Source of the DNA: Luteimonas sp. MC1750
GTDB taxonomy: Bacteria; Pseudomonadota; Gammaproteobacteria; Xanthomonadales; Xanthomonadaceae
Length of the DNA: 64,000 bases
Reading direction: 5' to 3'
NCBI RefSeq assembly: GCF_016615955.1
Contig: NZ_CP067113.1
Location: 2,914,001-2,978,000 of the forward strand
Shown here: positions 18,599 to 27,786 of the stretch, piece by piece
Layout of the letters: each line of letters starts with the position of its first letter
Position numbering within the stretch: the first letter of the stretch is position 1
Position numbers and translations under genes: made by a program
Notes under the pieces: generated by a model
The model's input: only the letters and a program-made list of their open reading frames with translations
Databases searched by the model: none
Told to the model about the DNA's origin: nothing

Positions 18599-21571
18599 TC
18601 AGACCGCGACGACGCGGTCGCGCCCGCGCTGCTTGGCGTCGTACAGCGCGCGGTCGGCGCGCCGCAGCAGGGCGTCGGCGCCTTCGCCGCGTGCGCGCTC
18701 GGCCACGCCGATGCTGATCGTGCAGGCCAGCACCTCGCCATCGGGCGCGATGCGCAGCGCGGCCACGTCGCGCCGCGCGCGCTCCAGCCGCAGCACCGCG
18801 TCCTGCAGCCGGGTGCCGCGGATCACCACGGTGAACTCCTCGCCGCCGGTGCGGCCGATGAAGGCCGCCGGATACTGCAGCGATGCGTGCAGCTGCCCTG
18901 CCACGCGCGCCAGCACGCGATCGCCGGCGAGGTGGCCATGGCGGTCGTTGATGTCCTTGAAGCGGTCGATGTCGATGATCGCCACGCACATCGGCGCACC
19001 GCCGGCTTCCGACTGGCCGATCGCCGCGGCCAGGTCCTGGTCGCTGGCGCGGCGGTTGGGCAGGCCGGTCAGCGGGTCGTGGCTGGCCTGGTGCGCGAGC
19101 TGCTCCATCAGCAGCTCGCGCTGGCGCGAGGCGTCCTCGAGCTGGCGGTTCTTCTCGCGCAGCTCCTCGGTGCGCTGGGCCACGCGCGTCTCCAACCGCC
19201 GCTGGCGCGCACGCTGGTGGCGCCCGAGCCACTGGTGGATCCCGGCGAACAGCAGCAGCAGGCCCGCCACCATCGCCGCACGCGCGTCCGGCCGCGACCA
19301 CCAGGGCGCCGCGACCTCGAGCTCCAGCCGGGCGGTGCCGGCCGGGCGCGACCAGTCCACCGGCGCGCGCGCCACCTGCAGCTCGAAGCCCAACGGGCCG
19401 GGCGGCAGGTTGGTGTAGGTGACCTCGCCGGCGTGCGCGGCCTCGATCCATCCGGCGTCGAGGCCGTGCATGCGGTAGCGGTAGCGCAGGCCTCCCGGGT
19501 TGCGCAGGCTGATGCCGGTGAAGCCGATGCCCAGGCGCGCGCCCGCGGGCAGCGCCTGCAGCTGGCCGGGCGCGAGCGGCGCACCGTCGACCACCAGGTC
19601 GTCGACCACCAGCGAGACGACGCCGTCCAGCGCATCCATGACCCGCCGTGGATCGAAGACCGCGATCCCGCGCGCGGTCGGCAGCCACAGTTCGCCGTCG
19701 TGCATGCGCCATCCCGCGGGCGCGCTGCCGCCGTTGGCCTGGCGGCTGGGCATGCCGTCGTCGCGGGTGAAGCCCTGCAGGTCCAGGCGCGCGCTGCGGC
19801 CCTGGTCGACGGCGTCGAAGGCGGCGAGCGGGATCCGGGTGACGCCGTCGTTGCCGCTGATCCAGAGGTTGTCGAAGTCGTCGCCGAGGATCCGGAACAC
19901 CGTGCTGCCCGACAGCCCCTGCTCGCGGCCGTACAGGCGGAAACCCGCGGCATCGTGGCGCAGCAGCCCACGGTCGCTGGCGATCCACAGGCCACCGCCG
20001 GACGCGGGCAGGAAGTCGAGCGCCGACAGCGCGGGGTAGTCGCGTTCGGCCTGCAGCACCTCGACGCGGCCGTCGGGTTCGACCCGTGCCAGCCCTCCGA
20101 GGAACCCGACCCACATCCGCCCGTTGCCGGTCCAGTGCAGCGCGCGCACCGGCAGCGCCGGCAGCCCTGGCAGCGGTTCGACCTCGAGCACGCCACGGCG
20201 CCAGGCCATCAGCCCGCGCTCGGTGCCGATCCACAGCGTGCCCTGCGCGTCCTCGGCCAGCACGCGGACCTGCTCGGTGGCCAGGCGGCCGTCGACCCCG
20301 CCCAGCGCGCGCACCGGGGCCGCCGGGCCCGCGCCCACGTGGAGCACGCCGCGGTTGTAGGTGCCGGCCCAGACGCCGCCGTCGGCGGCGCGCGCCAGCG
20401 ACAGCACCGAGCCGCGCGGCTGGCCCTGCTTCGGATAGACCTCTTCGATGTCGGCGCCGCGCATCCGGCTCAGGCCGCCGGAGTGACCGATCCACACCTG
20501 CCCGTCGCGCGTCTGCAGCAGGCTGCGGATGTAGTCGGTGGGCAGGCCGTGCTGGCGTCCGACGCCCCAGACCGGGCCATCCGAGACCCGGAACAGCCCG
20601 TGGGTGGTCCCGAACCAGACCAGCCCCTCTCGACCTTCGTACAGCGCCCCGGTGGCGTAGCCCTCCACGCCGTGGCGGGCGTCCAGCGCCTGCCAGCGCC
20701 CCTTCCAGAACCGCAGCATCCTGGACTCGGTGGCGGCCACCCAGACCGCGCCCTGGCGGTCCTCGAGCAGGCCCTCGACGCGTTCGCTGCGATGGCGCTC
20801 CAGCCGGCCCTGGCGGTAGCGCCAGGCCCCGGCGTCGCCGCCGACCCAGATGTCGCCTTCGCGGGTCGTCTCGAGCACCCGGACCTCGCCACGCGGCAGG
20901 CCGAGGCGTTCGCCCAGCGGCTCGAGTTCGCCGCCGTTCCAGCGGTGCAGGCCGCGGCGGTTGCCCACCCACAGGCTGCCGTCCGGATGCGCGACCAGGG
21001 CCAGCACCGGCTGCGCCACCAGGCTGGCACCGCCCTCCACCCGGATGCAGTCGCCCTCGCCTCCGACGCGGTACAGGCCGTCGCGGGCCGCCACCCAGGC
21101 CCGGCCATCGCGGCCCGCGGCCACGCGCATCGCGTCCAGCCGCGGGAACCCGGTGCAGGCCGGCCGCACCGCGCCATCCGCGAGGACCCGCCTCAGGCCG
21201 AGATGGTCGACGGCGGCCAGGAAGCTGCCATCGGCGTCGCGCCAGAACAGCCGCGAGGGCAGGCGGCGGCCTTCGGCGTGGTTGAGCGCTTCGACCTCGC
21301 GGAACTGGCGGCCGTCGAAGCGCACCGTTCCTTCCCAGGTGGCGATCCAGAGGAAGCCGTCGTCGGTCTGGACGATGTCGTGGACCTGGCTGTGCGGCAG
21401 GCCGTCGTCCGCGCTCCAGCGGGTGACCGTGTAGCGCTCGGGCGGCAGCCCCGGATCCAGCGCGAGGGCCGCGCCGGCCGGGCTCAACAGCGCGCAGGCG
21501 AGCAGCACCGCCCACGCACGGCGCAGCCGCGGCGCGACGCCGGCGCACATTCGGGAAGACACGCCTGGCAT
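18599..21571 (-). CDS. Periplasmic propeller sensor with cytoplasmic diguanylate cyclase (GGDEF) domain
   Basis: A 990-residue signalling protein. A signal/anchor helix (about 14-38) is followed by two-component-regulator propeller repeats (about 45-690, many of the form DGxLWIGT or GVWAGT), a Y_Y_Y-type beta domain (GLRYRYRMHGLDAGW, TYTNLPPG), a transmembrane helix near 780, a coiled coil and a GGDEF domain (DPLTGLPNRR to the end). The active loop is GGEEF at about 909-913, so c-di-GMP synthesis is expected. The RxxD inhibitory site normally nine residues before it is replaced by YPAA. A TACACT box at 21609-21614 lies inside the longer open frame, which supports the ATG at 21571 (alternative 21550). 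Confidence 0.85.
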   Translation of the reverse strand: MPGVSSRMCAGVAPRLRRAWAVLLACALLSPAGAALALDPGLPPERYTVTRWSADDGLPHSQVHDIVQTDDGFLWIATWEGTVRFDGRQFREVEALNHAEGRRLPSRLFWRDADGSFLAAVDHLGLRRVLADGAVRPACTGFPRLDAMRVAAGRDGRAWVAARDGLYRVGGEGDCIRVEGGASLVAQPVLALVAHPDGSLWVGNRRGLHRWNGGELEPLGERLGLPRGEVRVLETTREGDIWVGGDAGAWRYRQGRLERHRSERVEGLLEDRQGAVWVAATESRMLRFWKGRWQALDARHGVEGYATGALYEGREGLVWFGTTHGLFRVSDGPVWGVGRQHGLPTDYIRSLLQTRDGQVWIGHSGGLSRMRGADIEEVYPKQGQPRGSVLSLARAADGGVWAGTYNRGVLHVGAGPAAPVRALGGVDGRLATEQVRVLAEDAQGTLWIGTERGLMAWRRGVLEVEPLPGLPALPVRALHWTGNGRMWVGFLGGLARVEPDGRVEVLQAERDYPALSALDFLPASGGGLWIASDRGLLRHDAAGFRLYGREQGLSGSTVFRILGDDFDNLWISGNDGVTRIPLAAFDAVDQGRSARLDLQGFTRDDGMPSRQANGGSAPAGWRMHDGELWLPTARGIAVFDPRRVMDALDGVVSLVVDDLVVDGAPLAPGQLQALPAGARLGIGFTGISLRNPGGLRYRYRMHGLDAGWIEAAHAGEVTYTNLPPGPLGFELQVARAPVDWSRPAGTARLELEVAAPWWSRPDARAAMVAGLLLLFAGIHQWLGRHQRARQRRLETRVAQRTEELREKNRQLEDASRQRELLMEQLAHQASHDPLTGLPNRRASDQDLAAAIGQSEAGGAPMCVAIIDIDRFKDINDRHGHLAGDRVLARVAGQLHASLQYPAAFIGRTGGEEFTVVIRGTRLQDAVLRLERARRDVAALRIAPDGEVLACTISIGVAERARGEGADALLRRADRALYDAKQRGRDRVVAV

Positions 21572-21708
21572 TCGGGTCGCAACGTGCCCCTGTTCACGTC
21601 TCCGCGGCAGTGTAGCAAGCGCCCGCACGGGCCCGGGCCGCACCTCGCGGCTGCAGTCCCGGCCCCGGCGGCTGCAGGCGCAGCGCCGGGATGGGACAAT
21701 GGCGGGCC

Positions 21709-21933
21709 ATGTCCCAGCGCCTGCCCCTGACCTTCCTGGACGCCGACCCGCGCCCGGTCCCGCCCGAAGCGCCCCTGCCCAGCGACTGCTGCGACAGCGG
21801 CTGCGACCCCTGCGTGAACGACAGCTACGCCGACGAGCTGCAGTATTACCGCGAGCAGCTGGCGAAATGGCTGGAGCGCCATCCCGGCGCCGCCGGCGAC
21901 TGCGGCCTCAGGCCCACTCGCGGTCGGCGGTGA
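21709..21933 (+). CDS. Small oxidoreductase-like domain protein
   Basis: A 74-residue protein with the Cys cluster SDCCDSGCDPCVNDSYADEL, the mark of the oxidoreductase-like N-terminal domain family found as small proteins in proteobacteria. The four Cys residues suggest metal or cluster binding; the function is unknown. A GACAAT box at 21694-21699 lies nine bases before the ATG, so the mRNA may have almost no leader. The 3' end overlaps the convergent cation-efflux gene by 26 bases. Confidence 0.72.
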   Translation: MSQRLPLTFLDADPRPVPPEAPLPSDCCDSGCDPCVNDSYADELQYYREQLAKWLERHPGAAGDCGLRPTRGRR

Positions 21934-22870
21934 AGGCGATGGTGAGCCAGCGGTCGGGGCTGTCTTCTCCGATCGCCTCGCCGATCTCGTCGCGCAGCTC
22001 GTCCCAGGCTTCCAGGGTGCGCGCCGGCCACCCGCGCGGCACGATGAAGAACACCTCGATATGCCGGCCACGGCCCTTGCGCACCACGTAGGCCCGGTGC
22101 GACAGGAAGCCTTCGCGTTCGACGAAGGCGCGCGCGACCGCGTCGACGTGCTGCTTCAGCAGCGGCGGCGTCACCATCAGCACGTCGGCCAGCGCCGCGC
22201 GCACGGTGCGCAGCGGCAGCGGCAGGATCACCAGGCACACCAGGGCCAGCACCGCCGGATCGACGTAGGGCACCATCCAGTCGTAGCGCGTGCCCTGGAT
22301 CGCCACGCCGACGACGAAGGCCACCAGCAGCGCCGCGGTGATCGCCGCCGACATCAGCCAGGCCTGCACGTCGATCAGCACCAGCGGCGAGCGCAGGCGC
22401 CGGTTGGCGCGATGGCCGTACGCGGCCATCGCCAGGCTGACCGCCAGGGTGACCACGGCATAGGCGATCGCCTGGCCGAACTGCAGTTCGCGGCCGCCGG
22501 ACAGGAAGCTGCCGATGGCATTGATCAGCGCGTAGCTGGTGGAACCGATCAGCAGCAGGCCGGTCGCCCCCAGCACCATCGGCTCGAGGTGCCAGACGCC
22601 CATGGTGAAGCGCTCCTCGAGCTCACCGCCGCGCTCGCCGCTGGCGCCATAGGCCGCGATCATGTTGGCCACCAGCAGGGCGAGCATGCTGGCCAGCGCG
22701 TCGAACAGCGAGTACACGCCGTCGAAGACGATCGCGAACGAGCCCGACGCGAGGCCCGCGACGATGCCCAGCGCCGCCACCAGCACGGTCGCGAAGATCG
22801 ACGCACGCAGCACGGCCTGCTCGCTGCCGGCGGCCGGCGCGTCGGTGGAGGGAAGATGGAGACGGTCCAT
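21908..22870 (-). CDS. Cation diffusion facilitator family transporter
   Basis: A 320-residue inner-membrane transporter of the CDF type, which exports divalent metals in exchange for protons. The N-terminal part has six predicted helices with GIVAGLASGSFAIVFDGVYSLFDALASM, the conserved helix 2 containing the Asp-rich metal site, and a helix 5 with LIDVQAW. The C-terminal part (about 215-320) resembles the CDF cytoplasmic metallochaperone-like domain (VEREGFLSHRAYVVRKGRGRHIEVFF). The substrate cannot be told from sequence. It lies 98 bases before the mnmG 3' end on the same strand. Confidence 0.82.
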   Translation of the reverse strand: MDRLHLPSTDAPAAGSEQAVLRASIFATVLVAALGIVAGLASGSFAIVFDGVYSLFDALASMLALLVANMIAAYGASGERGGELEERFTMGVWHLEPMVLGATGLLLIGSTSYALINAIGSFLSGGRELQFGQAIAYAVVTLAVSLAMAAYGHRANRRLRSPLVLIDVQAWLMSAAITAALLVAFVVGVAIQGTRYDWMVPYVDPAVLALVCLVILPLPLRTVRAALADVLMVTPPLLKQHVDAVARAFVEREGFLSHRAYVVRKGRGRHIEVFFIVPRGWPARTLEAWDELRDEIGEAIGEDSPDRWLTIAFTADREWA

Positions 22871-22968
22871 GGCGACAGCTTGCCGCCCGGACCGCGGCGG
22901 CGCCATCGGCCAGGCCGCCCGGGAGCGGATGCTCGCCAGCGGCGCGCGGCCGCATCCCACGTCGAGCC

Positions 22969-24858
22969 TCAGGCCGCGGCGATGCGCCGCGCGCGCTCCA
23001 GGTGCACCAGCAGCAGCGAGATCGCCGCCGGGGTCATGCCGGGGATTCGCTGCGCCTGGCCGACGGTCTGCGGCCGGACCTGCTCCAGCTTCTGCCGCAG
23101 CTCGGCGGACAGGCCGCGCACGGTGGCATAGTCGAAGCCCCCCCCGATCAGCGCGTCCTCGCTGCGTCGCTGGCGCGCGATCTCCTCGCGCTGGCGTTCG
23201 AGGTAGCCGGCGTACTTGGCCTCGATCTCGACCTGTTCGGCCACCGCCGCATCCGCCACCGCCGGGCCGAACGACGCCACGGACGCCAGTTTCGCGTAGT
23301 CGAGCTCCGGGCGGCGCAGCAGGTCGAGTCCGCTGCACTCGCGGCTGATGTCGATGCCGAGGGTGGCGGCGGCGTCGCGCCCGGTGGCGTTGTTCGGCGA
23401 GGCCCACAGCGCGCCCAGGCGCTGCGTTTCGACGGCGACCGCGTCGCGCTTGCGCGCGAACGCGCTCCAGCGCGCGTCTTCGACGAGGCCGAGCCCGCGG
23501 CCCACGGGGGTCAGCCGCAGGTCGGCGTTGTCCTCGCGCAGCTGCAGCCGGTACTCGGCGCGGCTGGTGAACATGCGGTAGGGCTCGACGGTGCCGTGGG
23601 TGATGAGGTCGTCGACCAGCACGCCCAGGTAGGCCTGGTCGCGGCGCGGCGCCCAGCCCTCGCGGCCCTGCACGGCGCGCGCGGCGTTCGCCCCGGCGAG
23701 CAGTCCCTGCGCGGCGGCCTCTTCGTAGCCGGTGGTGCCGTTGATCTGGCCGGCGAAGTACAGCCCGGCGACGGCCTTGGTCTCCAGCGTCGCCTTGAGT
23801 CCGCGCGGATCGAAGTAGTCGTATTCGATGGCGTAGCCCGGGCGGGTGATGTGCGCGCGCTCGAAGCCCTGCACCGAGCGCACCAGCGCCAGCTGCACGT
23901 CGAATGGCAGCGAGGTCGAGATGCCGTTGGGATAGATCTCGGCCACGCCGAGGCCTTCGGGTTCGACGAACACCTGGTGGCTGTCCTTCTCCGCGAAGCG
24001 CACCACCTTGTCCTCGATCGAGGGGCAGTAGCGCGGCCCGGTGCCTTCGATCTGCCCGGAATACAGCGGCGAGCGATGCAGCGCGGCGCGGATGATGTCG
24101 TGCGTGCGCGCCGTGGTCTGGGTGATCCAGCACGACACCTGCGCCGGGTGGTCGTCGCGCGTGCCCATGAACGAGAACACCGGACGCGGGTCGTCGCCGG
24201 GCTGCTCGACCATCACCGAATAGTCCAGCGTGCGGCCGTCGATGCGCGGCGGCGTTCCGGTCTTCAGGCGGTCGACGACGAAGGGGCCTTCGCGCAGGCG
24301 TTCGGCCAGCCGCGTCGAGGGCGGATCCCCCATGCGCCCGCCCGCGTGCTGCGCTTCGCCCACGTGGATGCGGCCGGCCAGGAAGGTGCCCGCAGTGAGT
24401 ACCACCGCCGGCGCATCGAAGCGCAGTCCGGTGTGGGTGATCGCACCGCGCACCGTGCCGCCCTCGATCACCAGGTCGTCGACCGCGGCCTGGAACACCG
24501 TGAGGCCCGGCTGCGCTTCCACGGCGTGGCGGACGAAGGCGCGGTACAGCGCGCGGTCGGCCTGGCAGCGCGTCGCGCGCACGGCCGGACCCTTGGACGC
24601 GTTGAGCCGGCGCCACTGGATGCCGGCCGCGTCGGCGGCGCGCGCCATCAGTCCACCCAGCGCATCGATCTCGCGCACCAGGTGGCCCTTGCCGATGCCG
24701 CCGATCGCCGGATTGCAGCTCATCGCACCGATGGTCTCGATGCTGTGCGTGAGCAGCAGCGTGCGCGCGCCGGCACGCGCCGCGGCGAGCGCGGCTTCGG
24801 TGCCGGCGTGGCCGCCGCCGATCACGATGACGTCGTGGCGATGGAAGTCGTGATGCAT
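22969..24858 (-). CDS. mnmG: tRNA uridine-5-carboxymethylaminomethyl modification enzyme MnmG
   Basis: MnmG (GidA) uses FAD and, with MnmE, installs the cmnm5 group on U34 of several tRNAs. The 629 residues equal the usual length. The FAD-binding start [22 protein letters not shown] and [26 protein letters not shown] are diagnostic. Further marks are the [14 protein letters not shown] motif, [29 protein letters not shown] and [21 protein letters not shown]. The ATG is fixed by family alignment and by a GATAAT box six bases upstream. Confidence 0.97.
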   Translation of the reverse strand: MHHDFHRHDVIVIGGGHAGTEAALAAARAGARTLLLTHSIETIGAMSCNPAIGGIGKGHLVREIDALGGLMARAADAAGIQWRRLNASKGPAVRATRCQADRALYRAFVRHAVEAQPGLTVFQAAVDDLVIEGGTVRGAITHTGLRFDAPAVVLTAGTFLAGRIHVGEAQHAGGRMGDPPSTRLAERLREGPFVVDRLKTGTPPRIDGRTLDYSVMVEQPGDDPRPVFSFMGTRDDHPAQVSCWITQTTARTHDIIRAALHRSPLYSGQIEGTGPRYCPSIEDKVVRFAEKDSHQVFVEPEGLGVAEIYPNGISTSLPFDVQLALVRSVQGFERAHITRPGYAIEYDYFDPRGLKATLETKAVAGLYFAGQINGTTGYEEAAAQGLLAGANAARAVQGREGWAPRRDQAYLGVLVDDLITHGTVEPYRMFTSRAEYRLQLREDNADLRLTPVGRGLGLVEDARWSAFARKRDAVAVETQRLGALWASPNNATGRDAAATLGIDISRECSGLDLLRRPELDYAKLASVASFGPAVADAAVAEQVEIEAKYAGYLERQREEIARQRRSEDALIGGGFDYATVRGLSAELRQKLEQVRPQTVGQAQRIPGMTPAAISLLLVHLERARRIAAA

Positions 24859-24864
24859 TTCGCA

Positions 24865-24870
24865 ATTATC
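24865..24870 (-). promoter_or_regulatory. Leaderless-type -10 box of mnmG
   Basis: GATAAT on the minus strand ends six bases before the mnmG ATG at 24858, with no Shine-Dalgarno in between. Confidence 0.55.
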
Positions 24871-25264
24871 GCGCTTGGCCGCGTCGATGCGGCGGGCGGA
24901 GGGAAGTTGGCACGCATCCTGCATTCGATACAGGCGCACCCGGGATGGCAATCGCCTAGGGGGGCGTGGCCGGAGATTGGAACAGGGCTGGCCAAGCGCA
25001 TCCCGGGGAAGCGAAGGGGCCGAACGTCGGGGGACGTTCGGCCCCGTTTTTTTTCGGCGGGCCCTGGAGGCCCGCGATGCCGGGTAAGGCGCCGACACCC
25101 GGCAGGAGCGGAACAGGGGGGATCCGGGCTCCCCCGCCGGGTGTCGACATTGGTCACCCCGGTTTACGTCAGGAAGCGACGCAACCGGTCAGTCGGCCTA
25201 GCTTGCGACGACTGCGATGCCGGCGCAAGCGTTCCCGAGGCCGATTTGCGCGACGGCGGTCGCG
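24871..25264. other. 394-base non-coding gap with strong secondary structure
   Basis: No convincing gene lies between mnmG and the lipoprotein gene. The gap holds a perfect plus-strand terminator (25016-25054), a GCGGGCC/GGCCCGC hairpin just after it (about 25057-25075), and a long-range stem formed by GACACCCGGC (25094-25103) and GCCGGGTGTC (25135-25144) around an inner GGGGGA/TCCCCC hairpin. A TTGGCA at 24907 could be a weak -35 for a short plus-strand RNA. The shape suggests an uncharacterised structured RNA; no known family (6S, RNase P, SRP, tmRNA) was recognised. Confidence 0.4.
25016..25054 (+). terminator. Strong Rho-independent terminator without an upstream plus-strand gene
   Basis: A perfect 13-base-pair stem (GGGGCCGAACGTC with GACGTTCGGCCCC) around a GGGG loop is followed by G and eight Ts at 25047-25054. 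It is the most canonical intrinsic terminator in the window. Its orientation matches no coding gene: upstream on the plus strand is only the antisense of mnmG. Confidence 0.85.
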
Positions 25265-26074
25265 TTACCGCTCTTCCTCGGTCGCCGGCCGGCGCAGCCG
25301 CTGCGGAGACACGCGGGTGGGAGCCGAGGCCCGCGATGGGGCCGATTGCCTCGGTGCCTGCCGCATCGGCGGCGCGGTCTGGGCCCGCGGGGCCGGCATC
25401 GTGCGCATCCGCGGCGACGGCGCGGAGCGCAGCGGCGCGTCCGATCCCGCAGGCGCGCGCAGGGCACCGCCATCGCGCACCCGACTGCGCGGCGGCGGGG
25501 TCGGCTGCTGCCGGACCGGCGCGCTGCGCTGAAGCGGCGGCATCGGACGACGCAGCTCCTGGGGCGAGCGCAGGCGGCTGCGCGGCGGAGCCGCTTCACC
25601 GACGCCGCGCGTCAGCGGGGACGCGGCACCCGGCCGCGGGGACGCGCGCCGCGCGTCCCGTATCCGCTCGAACTCCTCCAGCGAAGACGGAATCCGCGGG
25701 TTGGAGGATCCGGGCCCCCTGCTCACCGGCGGGCGGACATCGGGGCGGTCCCGGCCGCCGGGCTGGGGACGATAGGGCGGACGGTGCTGGTATCCGGGAC
25801 GGCTGTACCAGCCGGGGTAGCCGCCGTACCACGGGGAGCCCCACGCGCCGTAGAGGCCGCCGTAGTAGCCCGAGCCGCGGTAGTAACCGGAACTGCCGTA
25901 GCCATAGCCGCCGTAGTACGGATCGTAGTAGCCGGAATGGCCGTAGGGCGCAGCGCTGCCATGGTAGTAGTCGCCGTAGCCGCGGCCATAGCTGCCGCCG
26001 TACTCGCTGTAGCCATAGCCCGTCGCGCAACCGGCCAGGAGGGCTGCGGCGAGGCCGATGAGGATCTTGCGCAT
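25265..26074 (-). CDS. Gly/Tyr-rich lipoprotein with Arg/Pro/Ser-rich tail
   Basis: The 269-residue product starts MRKILIGLAAALLAGC, a lipoprotein signal with Cys16. Residues about 18-95 are almost entirely Gly, Tyr, Ser and Pro (repeats such as YYGGYGYGSSGYY). Residues about 115-269 are Arg/Pro/Ala/Ser-rich with no hydrophobic core. A possible ordered segment is SLEEFERIRDARRAS at about 137-151. Such composition suggests an intrinsically disordered envelope protein. A GGGGGAAGG ribosome-binding site lies just before the ATG. No known family was recognised. Confidence 0.65.
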   Translation of the reverse strand: MRKILIGLAAALLAGCATGYGYSEYGGSYGRGYGDYYHGSAAPYGHSGYYDPYYGGYGYGSSGYYRGSGYYGGLYGAWGSPWYGGYPGWYSRPGYQHRPPYRPQPGGRDRPDVRPPVSRGPGSSNPRIPSSLEEFERIRDARRASPRPGAASPLTRGVGEAAPPRSRLRSPQELRRPMPPLQRSAPVRQQPTPPPRSRVRDGGALRAPAGSDAPLRSAPSPRMRTMPAPRAQTAPPMRQAPRQSAPSRASAPTRVSPQRLRRPATEEER

Positions 26075-26184
26075 GTCGCCTTCCCCCGTGTGGTTGCCAT
26101 CACAGGGTCGGCCCAGGCCATTGAATTGCGGCTTAACCCCGGACCCGCAGGGTGGACGCAGCTGAACCGCGTCCGCAAGTCCGC

Positions 26185-26190
26185 TAGTCT
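26185..26190 (+). promoter_or_regulatory. Leaderless-type -10 box of the PLP-dependent lyase
   Basis: TAGTCT ends six bases before the ATG at 26197, with no Shine-Dalgarno in the gap. Confidence 0.5.
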
Positions 26191-26196
26191 GGCGGC

Positions 26197-27156
26197 ATGC
26201 CCGCTGCCGTCACTTTCGACGACGTCCTGGCCGCCGCCGCCCGGATCGCACCCCACACGCAGCCCACGCCGGTGCTGCGTTCCACGGCCATCGACGCGCT
26301 GGCCGGTTGCCACCTCGCGTTCAAGGCCGAGCACCTGCAGCGCGCCGGCGCGTTCAAGTTCCGCGGCGCCTGCAACGCGGTCTGGGCCCTGTCCGAGGCG
26401 CAGGCGCGGCGGGGGGTGGCCACCCACTCCTCCGGAAACCACGGCGCCGCGCTGGCGCTGGCCGCGACCACGCGGCGCATCGGCTGCCAGGTGGTGGCGC
26501 CGCGGGGCGCAGTCACCAGCAAGCTCGCGGCGATCGCCGGCTACGGCGCGGTCCTGCACCACTGCGATGCCGGGATCGCCGCGCGTGAAGCCGCCTGCGC
26601 CGGCGTCATCGACGCGACCGGCGCCGTGTTCGTGCATCCGTACGCGGATCCCGCGGTCATCGCCGGCCAGGGCACGGCGGCGCTGGAACTGCTGGCCAGC
26701 TCGGGCCCGTTCGATGCCCTGGTGGTGCCGGTGGGCGGCGGCGGACTGGCCGCGGGCACGGCCCTGGCGCTGGCGGCCCGCGCGCCCGGATGCCGACTGG
26801 TGCTGGCCGAGCCGGCCGGCGCGGCCGAGACCCGCGACTCGCTGGCCCGCGGCGAACGGGTCACCGGGTTCGTCCCCGACACGATCTGCGACGGTTTGCG
26901 CGGCACCCTCGGGGCGCCGGGCTTCGAGATCCTGCACGCGCACGGCGCCGAGGTGCTGGTGGTCGACGACGCCAGCACCGTCTCGGCCATGCGCCTCATC
27001 TGGCAGCGCATGAAGCAGGTGGTCGAGCCGTCCTCGGCGATCGCGCTGGCGGCGGTACTCGGGTATCGGGAGCGCTTCGCCGGGCTGCGCGTGGGCGTGG
27101 TACTGAGCGGCGGCAACGTCGACCTCGACGCCCTGCCCTGGGCCGCGGCGGCGTGA
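26197..27156 (+). CDS. Fold-type II PLP enzyme: threonine/serine dehydratase or serine racemase-like
   Basis: The 319-residue enzyme shows the motifs of the serine racemase / threonine dehydratase group. The PLP lysine is in GAFKFRGACNA (Lys54), the substrate loop is SSGNHGAALALA, and the phosphate-binding Gly loop is PVGGGGLAAG. A late VVLSGGNVD contains the Ser/Gly pair near the pyridine nitrogen. There is no C-terminal ACT domain, so it is of the short catabolic or racemase type rather than biosynthetic IlvA. Hydroxyaspartate dehydratase is also possible. The stop overlaps the next start by two bases. Confidence 0.8.
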   Translation: MPAAVTFDDVLAAAARIAPHTQPTPVLRSTAIDALAGCHLAFKAEHLQRAGAFKFRGACNAVWALSEAQARRGVATHSSGNHGAALALAATTRRIGCQVVAPRGAVTSKLAAIAGYGAVLHHCDAGIAAREAACAGVIDATGAVFVHPYADPAVIAGQGTAALELLASSGPFDALVVPVGGGGLAAGTALALAARAPGCRLVLAEPAGAAETRDSLARGERVTGFVPDTICDGLRGTLGAPGFEILHAHGAEVLVVDDASTVSAMRLIWQRMKQVVEPSSAIALAAVLGYRERFAGLRVGVVLSGGNVDLDALPWAAAA

Positions 27157-27773
27157 CGCGCCGGCGTCGCCACCGCGGCGCCCGGCCGCGGCGCCTGTGG
27201 CGCTGGCCGCTGCGCCTCCTGCTGGTGCTGGCGCTGTGGCTGGCCGGCGTCGCGGCATGGATCGTCTATGTCGGCGGACGCGACCAGGCCCGCCCGGCGG
27301 ACGCCATCGTGGTGCTGGGGGCGGCGGCCTACGACACCCGTCCCTCGCCGGTGTTCACCGAGCGCATCCGCCATGGCATCGAACTCTACGACCGCGGCTA
27401 CGCCGGCGCCCTGGTGTTCACCGGCGGCTACGGCGACGGCGCGCGCTTCTCGGAGTCGCAGGTCGCGCGCAGCTTCGCGCTGCGCGCCGGCGTGCCGGAG
27501 GACGCGATCCTGATCGAGACGCTGTCGCGTACCACCTACCAGAACCTCGCGCGCAGCCGCGACCTGCTGTCCGACCACGGCCTGCAGCGCGTGATCGTGG
27601 TCAGCGACCCGCTGCACATGGCGCGCGCGCTGCGGCTGTGCCGCCATCTCGGCATCGACGCGGTGGGCTCGCCGACCCCCAGCACGCGCTTCCGCAGCTT
27701 CCGCACCCGCTGGCGCTTCCTCGCGCGCGAGGTGTACTTCTTCCACCGCGACCTGGTGGTTTCGCCGGACTGA
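27153..27773 (+). CDS. YdcF/DUF218 family membrane-anchored protein
   Basis: A 206-residue protein with a very Arg-rich start, one transmembrane helix (about 18-38) and a DUF218 domain. The domain has ADAIVVLGAAAYDTRPSPVF, ALVFTGGYGDGARFSES, IETLSRTTYQNLARSRDLL and VIVVSDPLHMARAL. DUF218 proteins such as SanA and ElyC act in envelope integrity or lipid-carrier metabolism. The start is taken as the GTG at 27153, which overlaps the stop of the upstream lyase (GTGA). No other start fits the membrane anchor. Confidence 0.78.
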   Translation: MTRRRRHRGARPRRLWRWPLRLLLVLALWLAGVAAWIVYVGGRDQARPADAIVVLGAAAYDTRPSPVFTERIRHGIELYDRGYAGALVFTGGYGDGARFSESQVARSFALRAGVPEDAILIETLSRTTYQNLARSRDLLSDHGLQRVIVVSDPLHMARALRLCRHLGIDAVGSPTPSTRFRSFRTRWRFLAREVYFFHRDLVVSPD

Positions 27774-27786
27774 GCCGGCCGCCCCC

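Noticed and set aside
24871..25016. A known structural RNA (6S, SRP RNA, RNase P or tmRNA) before the orphan terminator
   Set aside because: None of the conserved signatures of these RNAs could be found on either strand; kept only as an unassigned RNA candidate.
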